The notes: generated from the sequence alone by a model not told the origin. A stretch of 64,000 nucleotides of DNA from Eubacterium uniforme (GCF_900167115.1 NZ_FUXZ01000014.1:23207-87206), one strand, 5' to 3'; numbered from the stretch's first letter, positions 18,735 to 28,188 are shown. Translations and numbers: made by a program.

Positions 18735-19878
18735 AGCCTCTCCTTCCTCTGAAAATCATTCCAATTGCTATAAATATAATTGAATAAGTAAACATTGTTA
18801 CAATTGTTCTTGTATATTTTTCATTTGCTCCATACATATTAAGTGTATAGAATGCATTTGTGATAATTGAAGATGGGTTAATTCTATTAACTAATGGGAA
18901 CTTCTTTTCCATAACAATATACATATCCCCCTTCATAAGTCCTGCTAAGAATCCACCACCTGTTACAAATCCAATTAATATTGCATTCTTAACATTTTCA
19001 GATGCATTTCCTACACATGCTACCATATATCCAAGGGAACATCCCATAAATGCAGCAAACATTGATGTTATAAAAATATACTGAATACCACATCCAAAAT
19101 TAACTTTAAGAATATATACGTAATATATAATTGATAATATTAAAATCACTACCTGTAAGAAGCTCATTGCAAGCATTGAACACAATGACTGAACCACTCT
19201 GTTTACTGGTGATGATTCAACTCTAATTCCTATTGCACTATAATTTGCCTGAGTCTTAACTACACTTATCATTACCCCACTTGAAGTCATTATACTAATC
19301 ATTGCAAGGATATTATAAAAATACTGAATATATGGATCTTTATTATTTCCTTGTAAACCAGAGGTTTTTACGTATTCCTTAATGTCTATACCTTCCCTAA
19401 AAGCAGTAACTATCGATGTTAAAATACTCTGTTTAATACCATTTTTCTTAATTTCCATTTTTATGTTTTCATAATCATATGGATTAATGATTGCATCGAT
19501 CTTATCATCAGTTAAAAGCTTTTCTGCTTCCTTTTTATCAACATTTTTAATGTTAAACATTTTTGTTCCATCATCATATTCTATTTTTGATAATGTATCA
19601 TTCATCATGTCATATGCCGTTGGCATGCTTTTAACATAGTCTGAATTTAACTGATCTTCTGGCATTGTTTTTTTCAACCATTCTTTGTGAAGTTCTTCTG
19701 TATTATCCATCTTCTCAATGACTATGTTCATTGGTTCGTTTAATTCCTCATCATATAAATGACCAAGGGCTGCGAAAAAAACTGTTCCAAGTAAAAATGG
19801 GAATATTAAATTCCAACCTAGGAATGCCTTATTCCTTAATCCTTCTTTTAATTTATAATAAAACAATCTAAGTAACAT
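18721..19878 (-). CDS. ABC-2 type transporter permease
   Basis: This 385-residue protein has the same architecture as the next gene: an N-terminal helix (NLIFPFLLGTVFFAALG), an extracellular domain of about 150 residues, and five to six C-terminal helices including GFVTGGGFLAGLMKGDMYI. AAGGAG lies 7 bases before the ATG. It follows the ATPase by 40 bases containing a small hairpin (19900-19918), which might set the ratio of ATPase to permease. Confidence 0.9.
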   Translation of the reverse strand: MLLRLFYYKLKEGLRNKAFLGWNLIFPFLLGTVFFAALGHLYDEELNEPMNIVIEKMDNTEELHKEWLKKTMPEDQLNSDYVKSMPTAYDMMNDTLSKIEYDDGTKMFNIKNVDKKEAEKLLTDDKIDAIINPYDYENIKMEIKKNGIKQSILTSIVTAFREGIDIKEYVKTSGLQGNNKDPYIQYFYNILAMISIMTSSGVMISVVKTQANYSAIGIRVESSPVNRVVQSLCSMLAMSFLQVVILILSIIYYVYILKVNFGCGIQYIFITSMFAAFMGCSLGYMVACVGNASENVKNAILIGFVTGGGFLAGLMKGDMYIVMEKKFPLVNRINPSSIITNAFYTLNMYGANEKYTRTIVTMFTYSIIFIAIGMIFRGRRGYASI

Positions 19879-19899
19879 ATCCGTTCTCCTTAATTATCT

Positions 19900-19918
19900 T
19901 AGTATCATTTTGATACTA
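19900..19918 (-). other. Small intercistronic hairpin
   Basis: TAGTATCA and TGATACTA pair perfectly around three bases, between the ATPase and permease genes. There is no T-run after it, so a role in mRNA stability is more likely than termination. Confidence 0.4.
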
Positions 19919-20866
19919 TTATTCTCCATCACGAAGTTCCTTACCTGTAATTTCCAAGAACACATCATTAAGTGTTGGAAGCTGTGAATAAATTCGATCA
20001 TAAGAAATATCATGATCTGATAAATATTCAACTACATTTGTTATATTATGCTTACCACCGCTACACTTAATAACAAGCTGATTATTTTCATGGGCCACAC
20101 TGTAAATATGATTGTAACTAAGAAGATTCTTAATGTGTTCTTCATCAATCTTCTTAATATCCACATATATTACTTCTGTATTCTTAATCTTTCCCTTTAA
20201 TTCTTCCTTAGTTCCAAGAGCAACGGCCTTTCCACTATCCATAATAAGAATTCTTGAACAAATCTGTTCAACTTCTTCCATGTAGTGTGAAGTGTAAATA
20301 ATAGTTGCACCCTGTTCATTAAGTTTTTCAATTCCCTCTAGGATATTATTTCTACTTTGAGGATCTACAGCAACTGTAGGTTCATCCATAATAATAAGTT
20401 CTGGCTTATGAGCAATTCCACAAGCGATGTTAAGTCTTCTAAGCAAACCACCTGATAATTTCTTTGGATAAAACTTTTTAAAATCCCCAAGGCTAACAAA
20501 TTCAATTGCTTCCTCTACGTACTGCTTTCTCTTAGCCTTATCATTAATATAGAGTCCACAGAAATAATCAATATTTTCATATACTGTAAGTTCTTCAAAT
20601 ACTGCAACTTTCTGGCTTACAATACCAATTCTTCTCTTTATATCATTTCTCTTTGGGCTCATTTTTTCACCAAAGATTTCAATATCGCCCTTATCATATC
20701 GTAGTAACGATAAGATACAGTTAATTGTAGTTGTTTTACCAGAACCATTTGGTCCAAGTAATCCGAATATCTCGCCCTTCTTAATTTCCATATTGAAGTT
20801 ATCAACAGCTATAAGCTCCTTATATCTTTTTACTAAATTATTGATTTTTAAAACTGTTTCACTCAT
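19919..20866 (-). CDS. ABC transporter ATP-binding protein (drug/lipid exporter type)
   Basis: The 315 residues contain Walker A (GLLGPNGSGKTT), the Q-loop, the signature LSGGLLRRLNIA, Walker B (LIIMDEPTVAVDP) and the H-loop (IYTSHYMEEVEQ). A C-terminal DrrA/CcmA-type extension of about 95 residues follows. It is the first gene of a five-gene operon (ATPase, two permeases, kinase, regulator), matching the gene content of Bacillus lnrJKLMN in a different order. Two imperfect palindromes in the upstream gap are candidate sites for autoregulation. Confidence 0.94.
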   Translation of the reverse strand: MSETVLKINNLVKRYKELIAVDNFNMEIKKGEIFGLLGPNGSGKTTTINCILSLLRYDKGDIEIFGEKMSPKRNDIKRRIGIVSQKVAVFEELTVYENIDYFCGLYINDKAKRKQYVEEAIEFVSLGDFKKFYPKKLSGGLLRRLNIACGIAHKPELIIMDEPTVAVDPQSRNNILEGIEKLNEQGATIIYTSHYMEEVEQICSRILIMDSGKAVALGTKEELKGKIKNTEVIYVDIKKIDEEHIKNLLSYNHIYSVAHENNQLVIKCSGGKHNITNVVEYLSDHDISYDRIYSQLPTLNDVFLEITGKELRDGE

Positions 20867-20899
20867 ATTTATATCCTTTCATGTTTAATAATCCTTATG

Positions 20900-20917
20900 T
20901 ACATCAAAACCGATGTA
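20900..20917. promoter_or_regulatory. Inverted repeat upstream of the exporter operon
   Basis: TACATC and GATGTA flank six bases, 34-51 bases before the ATPase ATG. NarL-type regulators bind such short inverted repeats. It could be an operator for the operon's own regulator (inference). Confidence 0.35.
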
Positions 20918-20987
20918 TCTTTCCTTCGTTATACCTATAATACCTCACCCATACAATCAAAACTAGTGAAGTATGTAACTACTTAAA

Positions 20988-21011
20988 ATGACATTTGTCA
21001 TATGTTATAAT
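20988..21011 (+). promoter_or_regulatory. Palindrome and -10 element upstream of the GDPD gene
   Basis: ATGACATTTGTCAT (20988-21001) is a perfect palindrome, followed four bases later by TATAAT (21006-21011). The arrangement suggests a repressible promoter for the plus-strand gene starting at 21046. Confidence 0.4.
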
Positions 21012-21045
21012 GTTGGTAGGTATTTTTCACAAGGGGGATATGCAT

Positions 21046-22497
21046 ATGAAATTTAAAAGATTAGAAAAAACTATACTATGTCTACTACTTATACTTTCTA
21101 TAAGTACGCCTACTTATGCATTTGCTGAGAATGTAATGCATCAAACTATTAAAACCAGCCATCCGAAAAAGGCTACAATTAAAACGTATAAATATAAGAA
21201 TTTCAAAAAGATTCCAACTGAAATTTCATTAAAGAAAAAGCAATCCATAAAGATAGAAATCAAAAAATATAATAATAAAACTCTAAAATTTAAATCAACT
21301 AATAAACGAATTCTATCTATTAGCAAATACAATGTCCTTAAGTCTAAGAAAAAAGGAATTTGCGAACTTAAGATTTATATAAAAAAGAATAAAAAATGGA
21401 AAATCAAAAGGACAGTTACCATTTATGTCGGCTATTCTAAAAAAGAAATTAATCAAGAGAAAGACGATAAGGTAGTTCTTCCACAAAGAATAGTTATTGA
21501 TAATGGAAATTCCACTGTAAATGTTAGAGTTAATAATTCCATTTATCTACCAATACAAATCTATCCAGAAAATGCTACTAACACAGAACTAGAATTTAAA
21601 ATTGAAGATCCAACAATTGCTAGTATTGATACTAAAAACTTACTTTACGGAATTAAACTAGGACAAACGAAATTAACATGCTATTCAAAAGCTAATAAGA
21701 ACATAAATGCAAGTATAATTGTTAATGTTTGTAAAATTAATTCTAATAAGAAAAAGGTAATTGCTCATAGAGGTTACAGTACTAAAGCTCCTGAAAATTC
21801 AATTGCAGCTTATAAGTTAGCATGTAATTACGATTTTTACGGAATCGAATGTGATGTTCATAGAACAAAAGATGGTGTATTTGTTTTAAATCATGATGAA
21901 ACAATGAAAAAAACATATGGTGTTAATCTGAAAATTTCTGATTGTACCTATGATGAAATAAAAGATTATAAAATAAAAAATGCAAATAATGTTGATGAAT
22001 ATCCTAATGAAACCATACCAACAATTGATGATTATTTAGAAATAATTAAAAATAGTGATAAGGTTGCAGTAATAGAATTAAAAGGTCAATTATCTTACGA
22101 TGATTTACTCGACCTATCAACCATAATTGATACTTATAACATTGATACACGTTTAGAATTCATATCATTCAAACCGGACTTATTAATAAACATGAGAAAA
22201 ATATATAATAGTAAAGATTCAATTTATAAACCCAATTACACATTTCTATCCATATCAGCTAACATAGCACAGACTGAACTTGGTGATTATAAACCTTTCG
22301 AATGGGCCATCAAGGAAAATATGGGATTTGGCTGTTATTCATATTTGATTTCTGAAGATATTGTTAAAGCACTTCATAAGCATAATCTCGGTTGTTTCGT
22401 TTTTGAAGTAGATAGTTTTTATACAGCCTATGATTTATTCTATAACCTAGATATCGATGCAATTGCGTCTAATACTGCAGAAATATTAGATAACTAA
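21046..22497 (+). CDS. Secreted glycerophosphodiester phosphodiesterase with Ig-like domains
   Basis: The ATG at 21046 is chosen because AAGGGGG lies 8 bases before it. The 483-residue product has a signal peptide (about 1-28). A very lysine-rich region and two bacterial Ig-like (Big_2-type) segments (about 30-240) follow, then a C-terminal GDPD TIM barrel. The active-site motifs are IAHRGYSTKAPENS and ECDVHRTKDGVFVLNHD, which carry the metal-binding His/Glu/Asp residues. GDPD enzymes cleave glycerophosphodiesters to glycerol-3-phosphate; an extracellular enzyme may act on host phospholipid headgroups or teichoic acid. A shared terminator follows. Confidence 0.88.
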   Translation: MKFKRLEKTILCLLLILSISTPTYAFAENVMHQTIKTSHPKKATIKTYKYKNFKKIPTEISLKKKQSIKIEIKKYNNKTLKFKSTNKRILSISKYNVLKSKKKGICELKIYIKKNKKWKIKRTVTIYVGYSKKEINQEKDDKVVLPQRIVIDNGNSTVNVRVNNSIYLPIQIYPENATNTELEFKIEDPTIASIDTKNLLYGIKLGQTKLTCYSKANKNINASIIVNVCKINSNKKKVIAHRGYSTKAPENSIAAYKLACNYDFYGIECDVHRTKDGVFVLNHDETMKKTYGVNLKISDCTYDEIKDYKIKNANNVDEYPNETIPTIDDYLEIIKNSDKVAVIELKGQLSYDDLLDLSTIIDTYNIDTRLEFISFKPDLLINMRKIYNSKDSIYKPNYTFLSISANIAQTELGDYKPFEWAIKENMGFGCYSYLISEDIVKALHKHNLGCFVFEVDSFYTAYDLFYNLDIDAIASNTAEILDN

Positions 22498-22508
22498 AAA
22501 TATACATT

Positions 22509-22550
22509 ATAAAAGCTCATATGTTAGAAATTCTACACATGAGCTTTTAT
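22509..22550. terminator. Bidirectional terminator, GDPD / anti-sigma genes
   Basis: Arms ATAAAAGCTCAT and ATGAGCTTTTAT (12 bp) with an 18-base loop, between convergent genes. Confidence 0.8.
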
Positions 22551-22597
22551 TATTCCTCTCTTTTTTCGTTCCTTTCCGTTTATAAATATTTCATGTT

Positions 22598-24064
22598 CTA
22601 TTCTTTAACCTCTTTATAAATAACATGTTCATCTTCTATAAGCACCTTAAAATCACCTTTTTTATATACCTCTATCTTATCTTTTAAAACAAAGCCATCA
22701 TTATATTCACGTGCTAATTCTTCATTTGATTCAGTCTCAACATAAACATTTTGCGCTATCTTTTCTGCTTTATAATCCTTATCAACGCCAAAAGATGTTT
22801 TAATTTGTCCATTGCATTCTTTTTCATGATCATACTCAACAAATTCTTTTCCATCATAAAGTCCTTCTGCAGTCACTTCTACATTCTCTTTATAAAACTT
22901 CACATCTTTAATGCGCCATAAATTATAATTTGTATCTACGTAATATAATATATTTTCTCCTTTTTCATATGTTGGTAAAATATATAGATATTTAATATTC
23001 TTAATAGCTTCTTCAGATTTCTTATCTATAAGTTGTATTACACTTCCTTGAATCAAATTTGAATCCTGAAAATATTTATCTTCTACCCCAACCTGTTTTT
23101 TCATTGTCATTTTCTGCCTAAATGCAATAACAATAGTATCAACTTTTTTTAATCCAATAAACTTACTGTACGAATACTTATTTCTTGCATATTTGTGACT
23201 CAAACTATTATATATCCATGTTTCAGGTTTTTCGCTTAATCGTACTCTAAGTAAATTGTCTCCCTGAAGATAATATACATAATCATAGGAAGCAAACTTA
23301 TTACCATATTCATCACAAAGTCTTTTAGCTATTTCTAAGCCTCCATCTTCAACTTCGCTTAAAAATTCTTCCTTAACACTTTCCATATTCTTTTTTGCAT
23401 CTTCAGCAGTAATAACTATAAAATCCTTTCCTACAAGTTTGATTTTTTTAGCATTTTCGTCACTGGATTTCAATTCAAAAGTTTTTTCTTCATATCCTTT
23501 TTTTAATTTTCCATTCGAATCATAGCATTCATCAATATATTTTTTATAATCGTTATTATTTATTACACCGTTTTTATTAGCTACTTCACTATGGAATCCA
23601 TATAAACTTGATATTTGTTCACGATACACTCTCTCATACTCTTCTTGTTCGTTCTCATCATAATAATAATTAAATTCAAATAGATTACTTTTTGTTTCGT
23701 CTTTTGTCTTTTCAGTAGTAGCATTCTTAAGAGCAACGTTTTCATCATTTATACCATTAAAATATTTTTTACCGAAGAATAGCATCGAAGATAGAATTGC
23801 AACAACCATTATAGAAGCAACACATTTCATGATTTTCTCGTATTTGCTGCTCTTTTTTCTTACTCTAACCAAATCGGATGAATCTAAAACAATTGTTGTA
23901 ACATCACGATTTTCAGTAGCATCAGAAGAAGTACCAAAAGAGTTCACTACCATTTCTTCCTGATCTTGCATTCCTCTTTCCATGCATCTATCATATATTC
24001 TGCTTTTCATAAAATCTGACATTCCAAGATTTTCATATGCTTTATTATTTTTATCTAGACTCAT
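22598..24064 (-). CDS. Anti-sigma-factor-like membrane protein 1
   Basis: The ATG at 24064 has GAAGGAG upstream and overlaps the sigma gene by 14 bases. The 488-residue protein has a cytoplasmic N-terminal part of about 90 residues with the shared signature 'AYENLGMSDFMKSRIYD', one membrane helix (CVASIMVVAILSSMLFF) and a large extracellular domain. The outer domain shares motifs with three paralogues in the array: ECYDSNGKLKKGYE, VGKDFIVI, YVYYLQGDNLLRVRL and a YYVDTNYNLWRIKDV strand. No zinc anti-sigma motif (HxxxCxxC) is present. I infer that it binds the sigma factor encoded just upstream. Confidence 0.75.
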   Translation of the reverse strand: MSLDKNNKAYENLGMSDFMKSRIYDRCMERGMQDQEEMVVNSFGTSSDATENRDVTTIVLDSSDLVRVRKKSSKYEKIMKCVASIMVVAILSSMLFFGKKYFNGINDENVALKNATTEKTKDETKSNLFEFNYYYDENEQEEYERVYREQISSLYGFHSEVANKNGVINNNDYKKYIDECYDSNGKLKKGYEEKTFELKSSDENAKKIKLVGKDFIVITAEDAKKNMESVKEEFLSEVEDGGLEIAKRLCDEYGNKFASYDYVYYLQGDNLLRVRLSEKPETWIYNSLSHKYARNKYSYSKFIGLKKVDTIVIAFRQKMTMKKQVGVEDKYFQDSNLIQGSVIQLIDKKSEEAIKNIKYLYILPTYEKGENILYYVDTNYNLWRIKDVKFYKENVEVTAEGLYDGKEFVEYDHEKECNGQIKTSFGVDKDYKAEKIAQNVYVETESNEELAREYNDGFVLKDKIEVYKKGDFKVLIEDEHVIYKEVKE

Positions 24065-24569
24065 AAGGCACATCTCCTTCCTCTCTATTATTTTCAATGG
24101 CTATTTTCAATTTTTGCCTTGCTCTTTGAAGTCTCTTCCTAACCGTAGCTGAATTAATATTTAGAATATCAGCAACCTCTTCAACTGAATAACCTTCAAA
24201 ATAATAAAGGACTACAACACTTTTATAATCATATGATAAATTTGAAACCTTTAAAATATCTTCAATATCCTCGCTTTCAACATCCTGATGACCTACAAAG
24301 TTCTCCTCTACATCCTCATAAGATATATATGAATGAATCTTTTTATATCTAAGCATGTCCTTACATTTGTTCTGGGAAACTCTAAGCAACCAAGCTTTCT
24401 TATGCTCACTAGAATCAAATGCTCTATTACTAATCATATATTTATAAAATGTTTCCTGTGCCGCATCCTCTGCATCATGTTTATTTCTAAGCATCAGGAA
24501 ACAAGTCTTAAATATAAGATTTCCATATTCTTCAATTGTCTGTTCTAAATCATTATCTCTACTATCCAT
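24051..24569 (-). CDS. ECF-type RNA polymerase sigma factor 1
   Basis: The start at 24569 has AAAGGAG upstream; a longer frame lacks support. The 172 residues contain sigma region 2 (NLIFKTCFLMLRNKHDAEDAAQETFYKYM, region 2.4 WLLRVSQNKCKDMLRYKK) and region 4 (SYDYKSVVVLYYFEGYSVEE, recognition helix SATVRKRLQRARQKLK). Regions 1.1 and 3 are missing, as in ECF sigma factors. Its own upstream region holds the GTCAC-N19-TATAWATA element at 24623-24655, which suggests autoregulation. Confidence 0.92.
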   Translation of the reverse strand: MDSRDNDLEQTIEEYGNLIFKTCFLMLRNKHDAEDAAQETFYKYMISNRAFDSSEHKKAWLLRVSQNKCKDMLRYKKIHSYISYEDVEENFVGHQDVESEDIEDILKVSNLSYDYKSVVVLYYFEGYSVEEVADILNINSATVRKRLQRARQKLKIAIENNREEGDVPYESR

Positions 24570-24622
24570 ACTTGCTCCTTTATAATACTCATTAAAAAAA
24601 CACGTATTTTTTAACCCTTTCA

Positions 24623-24655
24623 CTATATATACGATTCGTATGCAGCAAATGTGAC
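24623..24655 (-). promoter_or_regulatory. Putative ECF promoter of sigma 1 (GTCAC-N19-TATATATA)
   Basis: On the minus strand GTCAC (24651-24655) is followed after exactly 19 bases by TATATATAG. The two bases before the TATA block are CG. The same element with identical spacing occurs at 26766-26798, 28189-28221 and 41277-41309. Confidence 0.7.
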
Positions 24656-24710
24656 CGCCTTCAAAAAAAATTTTATCTTCAGCTTTTATCTTCACATATT
24701 TTAACACGAA

Positions 24711-24738
24711 AAAAAGCTGTGGTCACCCACAGCCTTTT
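24711..24738 (-). terminator. Terminator after anti-sigma 2
   Basis: On the minus strand GCTGTGG and CCACAGC pair around a 4-base loop, followed by a seven-T run. It separates the second sigma module from the promoter of the first. Confidence 0.8.
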
Positions 24739-24863
24739 TCCTGTTCTTTTCCTTTTCATGTTTAAAAATCGTTCAATTCCTCTTTATAATTGTTCTTCCC
24801 CTCTTTATAAATTATTCTTTATGAAGTAAGGTTCTACAAGTATATAAAAGCACAATACACTAT

Positions 24864-26189
24864 TTATTTTCCATTTTCGTAAATAATAAAACTATCATCT
24901 TGATGCTTCATAATCTTCTTTTCACCATAAACATTTTCATTACATATAACCTTTAACTTGTTAGTTTTATTATCTACTCCCTCTATTAAACCTCCAGAAG
25001 AAATAGTTGTTTCATACGCTACAGGTGAAGGACATCCCATATAATTTGAAACACCTTCTTGTAAGATTTTATATAATTCATTACCAGTAATTTTTTCACC
25101 AGCATAATTTGTAATATGAATATCCTCTATCTTACATAAATTATCATTAATATCAACATAGTACATAGTTATCTTACCATTGTCATTTACAAAGTATTTT
25201 TGATATACAATAAGCTCTTCAAATTTTTCATTACCCTCATCTGTAATTTCAATACAAGTTGGTTTAATAACATTAGCATCCTCAAAATTATGTTCAAAGA
25301 AACTCTTCATTCCACTTGTTATGGTATAAACACGATTACCAACTTTTTGAAGTTCATAGTAATCACATGAATTATCTTTCCACACTTCAACTCTGTTGGT
25401 TAATTTCAACCTGCAAAGAGTACTATTCTGAATATAATATACATATTCATACTCAGCAAATTCATTCTGTTCTTTTGTCAATTCTTTTTCATCAAAATCA
25501 AACTCCTGATCATCAGAACCACTATTATAAATATAATTTAATGCAACCAAATGATTCTTTGCATTCTTCAACGCCTCTTTTTTAGAAATAACAATAAAAC
25601 TTTTTCCTACAACCTTACAAGTTTTTTCATCTCCATTTTCATCTGTATAAGTAAACTCACGTTCCTCATAATCCTCTAAAATTTCACCATTGTTATAATA
25701 AAGTTCATTTTGTTTTTCTACAGATTCTTTATACCATTCATTATCTGTACTTTCAAAAGCATTATGAATACTATCAATACCTAAAACATCATAATGATCT
25801 AAATCTTGCCCTTTAACATTTGAGCGGTGAACATACTCTGACTTGGCTGTTTCGTTAACATTCTTTAATGGAACACTTTGTTCATAATCTTTATCTTCCA
25901 CATTGTTATAGTATTTCACTCCAAGAGAAACAAAAAATGCCAAACATCCAACAGCTGCTACAGCCACCGCTCCTTTTACAAAATACTTAATACCTCTCTT
26001 ATGCTTTCTACTCTTAATTCTCTTTGAAGCATCCCATACATTTGAATTTTTCTCATCTACTTCTTCTGCACCAGTTCTCTCTAATAAATCAATTTTATAA
26101 AAACAATTATCAATTAAATCTCTTTTAAAATCATCAGACATTCCTAAAACGTCATAAACATCATTATTTCTATTCTCTTTAATACTCAT
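24864..26189 (-). CDS. Anti-sigma-factor-like membrane protein 2
   Basis: This 441-residue paralogue begins with MSIKENRNNDVYDVLGMSDD, has a basic segment (RIKSRKHKRGIKYF) and one membrane helix (AVAAVGCLAFFVSLGV), followed by a large extracellular domain. Shared motifs include YEEREFTYTDENG, VGKSFIVISKKEA, YVYYIQNSTLCRLKL and MYYVDINDNLCKIEDI. It starts 2 bases after the sigma 2 stop codon. About 125 bases after its stop a terminator closes the unit. The sensing signal is unknown. Confidence 0.75.
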   Translation of the reverse strand: MSIKENRNNDVYDVLGMSDDFKRDLIDNCFYKIDLLERTGAEEVDEKNSNVWDASKRIKSRKHKRGIKYFVKGAVAVAAVGCLAFFVSLGVKYYNNVEDKDYEQSVPLKNVNETAKSEYVHRSNVKGQDLDHYDVLGIDSIHNAFESTDNEWYKESVEKQNELYYNNGEILEDYEEREFTYTDENGDEKTCKVVGKSFIVISKKEALKNAKNHLVALNYIYNSGSDDQEFDFDEKELTKEQNEFAEYEYVYYIQNSTLCRLKLTNRVEVWKDNSCDYYELQKVGNRVYTITSGMKSFFEHNFEDANVIKPTCIEITDEGNEKFEELIVYQKYFVNDNGKITMYYVDINDNLCKIEDIHITNYAGEKITGNELYKILQEGVSNYMGCPSPVAYETTISSGGLIEGVDNKTNKLKVICNENVYGEKKIMKHQDDSFIIYENGK

Positions 26190-26191
26190 AT

Positions 26192-26701
26192 CTACTTCAC
26201 TCCCTCTCCGAAAAATCTATCATATGTTATCTTCAACTTTTCCCTGGCTCTCTGTAATCTTTTTTTTACAGCCGCCGGAGTGATTTCTAGAATATTAGCT
26301 GTTTCTTCAACTGAATATCCTTCTAAATAATGAAGTATAATAACACTTTTGTAATCATAACTCATATTAGTTAATTTAATAATCTCTTCCGCTTCTTTAG
26401 TTTCTATATCTCTGCTCCCAACTATACATTCAGCTATTTCATCATAAGCAACATATGTGTGAATCTTTTTATATCTAAGCATGTTTTTACAAATATTATG
26501 ACAAACTCTTAAAAGCCAAGCTTTCTTATGTTCCTTATTTGCAAAATCATTATCTGTAACAATATATTTATAAAACACATCCTGAGTTGCATCTTCTGCA
26601 TCATGCTTATTCTTCAAAATAAGAAGGCTTGTTTTAAAAATCAAATTACCGAATTCATTTATTGTTAATTCAACATCGGCTTTTCTATCACTACTATTCA
26701 T
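26192..26701 (-). CDS. ECF-type RNA polymerase sigma factor 2
   Basis: The 169-residue protein starts at the ATG at 26701, with AAAGGAG upstream. Region 2 (HDAEDATQDVFYKYI, AWLLRVCHNICKNMLRYKK) and region 4 (SYDYKSVIILHYLEGYSVEE; helix PAAVKKRLQRAREKLK) are clear. The region 4 recognition helix is nearly identical to those of sigma 1 and sigma 3, so overlapping promoter recognition is expected. The ECF-like element lies 65-97 bases upstream. Confidence 0.92.
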   Translation of the reverse strand: MNSSDRKADVELTINEFGNLIFKTSLLILKNKHDAEDATQDVFYKYIVTDNDFANKEHKKAWLLRVCHNICKNMLRYKKIHTYVAYDEIAECIVGSRDIETKEAEEIIKLTNMSYDYKSVIILHYLEGYSVEETANILEITPAAVKKRLQRAREKLKITYDRFFGEGVK

Positions 26702-26765
26702 CCCCACTCCTTTGGCTTTTCAATCTAATCAAGTACGCGTTCTTAATCTTAATTTTGTTTTGTTA

Positions 26766-26798
26766 TATATTATACACTTGAGGTAGACATCTGGTGAC
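26766..26798 (-). promoter_or_regulatory. Putative ECF promoter of sigma 2 (GTCAC-N19-TATAATATA)
   Basis: On the minus strand GTCAC (26794-26798) is followed after 19 bases by TATAATATA (26766-26774). The two bases before the TATA block are TG. Confidence 0.7.
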
Positions 26799-26818
26799 AA
26801 TTTTTTTACAAAACAACA

Positions 26819-26851
26819 AAAAAAGACCGCAGCATAAACCACGGTCTCTTT
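26819..26851 (-). terminator. Terminator after the orphan anti-sigma gene
   Basis: AGACCG and CGGTCT arms flank a 12-base loop; on the minus strand a seven-T run follows. Confidence 0.75.
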
Positions 26852-26873
26852 TCATAAATGAACTATCCCTAAA

Positions 26874-28106
26874 TTATTTATAGTCCTTCCCTCTATATAA
26901 AATTTTTTCATCACTCATTAATACGTTTGTATCATTAAATCCATCTATACTCTTAATATACATCTTAGAGCTATCATAATAACTTGCATTATAATCTATA
27001 TCTTCATCAACACAAACATGCTCTGCTAGTTTTTCAGTTTTAAAATTCTTGCCATCCTTTAAAATATATGTACATCCTTTATCATTTAAAAATTTCGAAC
27101 CCAAATCTGAATAATCCACATCTTTTAAAGCCCATAATGAATCTTCATCATCTATAAGGTAAATATTTGAGCTACTATATTCATCTATATTTGAATTATC
27201 AAATTGATTAACAACATCTTTTACATATAAAACTTGTACTTCTCCTCCAACATCTATTGTTAAATTCATAATTGGAATCATATTACAATCATAAAAATAT
27301 TCTACATCAGGAATATTATTATCAATTTGATTTTCAAATTTCCCTGGGTTTTTAGGATATATATATACTTTTTTATCTTTCTTTTTTAATTGATCTATCT
27401 CTATAAACGAATACTTTTCCGTATTGAAAAACTCATTGCAATCAGTTCTGCAAAACTTATTTCCTTGTAGATAATAAACAAATGAACCTTGTTCAGGATT
27501 AAAGCTAGCTACTCCATTCCCTTCTTTATCATTTTGTTCATATTCTTCTCTTGAAATTTCAACAAAATCTCTACCTACAACTTTTTTTACCTTATTACTC
27601 CCCATCAATTTATCTTTCAAAATTCGGATTTCATATCCTTCATCGGTTTTAAGATTTCCATCCTTATCATAACATTCTGGATATAATTCCGGAAATTTAC
27701 TTTCATCATAATCACCTACAAATTCAACTTTGCCATTTTCATCTATCCCTTCTAATCTCTCACCTCCAGCAAGAAACTTATCATCATTAGCAACCTTAAC
27801 CGTCACCTTATTATTAATATTGTTAACTCCAGTCTTAAGAATTCCTAGTGAAGTAATTATAGCAAATGAAGCCACTCCCATTTTTATAAATAAATCAATC
27901 TTTTTATGTACCTGTTTTTCTATGGGTAAACAATCATCTCTGCGTTTACGATATGCATCTATGTTTACTATTTTTTCATCAAATTTCTTTAACTCATCTG
28001 GATTATTTAGCATTTCCTTATAATCATCCAATACTCTCTTCTTAAATTCTTCAGACATCTTATAATTTCTATATGCTAAATTATCCTTTCCTTCTCTAAA
28101 ACTCAC
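26874..28106 (-). CDS. Orphan anti-sigma-like membrane protein
   Basis: The start codon is GTG at 28106, with AGGAGG 9 bases upstream. The 410-residue protein closely resembles anti-sigma 3 at its N-terminus (MSFREGKDNLAYRNYKMSEE against MSLKEGKDNLAYKNYKMSDD). It has one membrane helix (IKMGVASFAIITSLGIL) and the paralogous outer domain (VGRDFVEISREEY, YYLQGNKFCRT, IYLIDDEDSLWALKDVD). No sigma gene lies directly upstream; it has its own ECF-like promoter and terminator. It may be a duplicated regulator that titrates the neighbouring sigma factors, or the remains of a module that lost its sigma gene. Confidence 0.75.
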   Translation of the reverse strand: MSFREGKDNLAYRNYKMSEEFKKRVLDDYKEMLNNPDELKKFDEKIVNIDAYRKRRDDCLPIEKQVHKKIDLFIKMGVASFAIITSLGILKTGVNNINNKVTVKVANDDKFLAGGERLEGIDENGKVEFVGDYDESKFPELYPECYDKDGNLKTDEGYEIRILKDKLMGSNKVKKVVGRDFVEISREEYEQNDKEGNGVASFNPEQGSFVYYLQGNKFCRTDCNEFFNTEKYSFIEIDQLKKKDKKVYIYPKNPGKFENQIDNNIPDVEYFYDCNMIPIMNLTIDVGGEVQVLYVKDVVNQFDNSNIDEYSSSNIYLIDDEDSLWALKDVDYSDLGSKFLNDKGCTYILKDGKNFKTEKLAEHVCVDEDIDYNASYYDSSKMYIKSIDGFNDTNVLMSDEKILYRGKDYK

Positions 28107-28188
28107 ATAACTCGCCTCCTTTCCTTTAATCTTCGAGGCCGCTTATTAAATCTTCTCTCATCTATAAATCTTTATTCTTACTCTTTTA

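Noticed and set aside
22598..24064. Zinc-dependent anti-sigma (ZAS) assignment
   Set aside because: No HxxxCxxC motif in the N-terminal segment of this or the other three paralogues. The anti-sigma role is inferred from gene order only.
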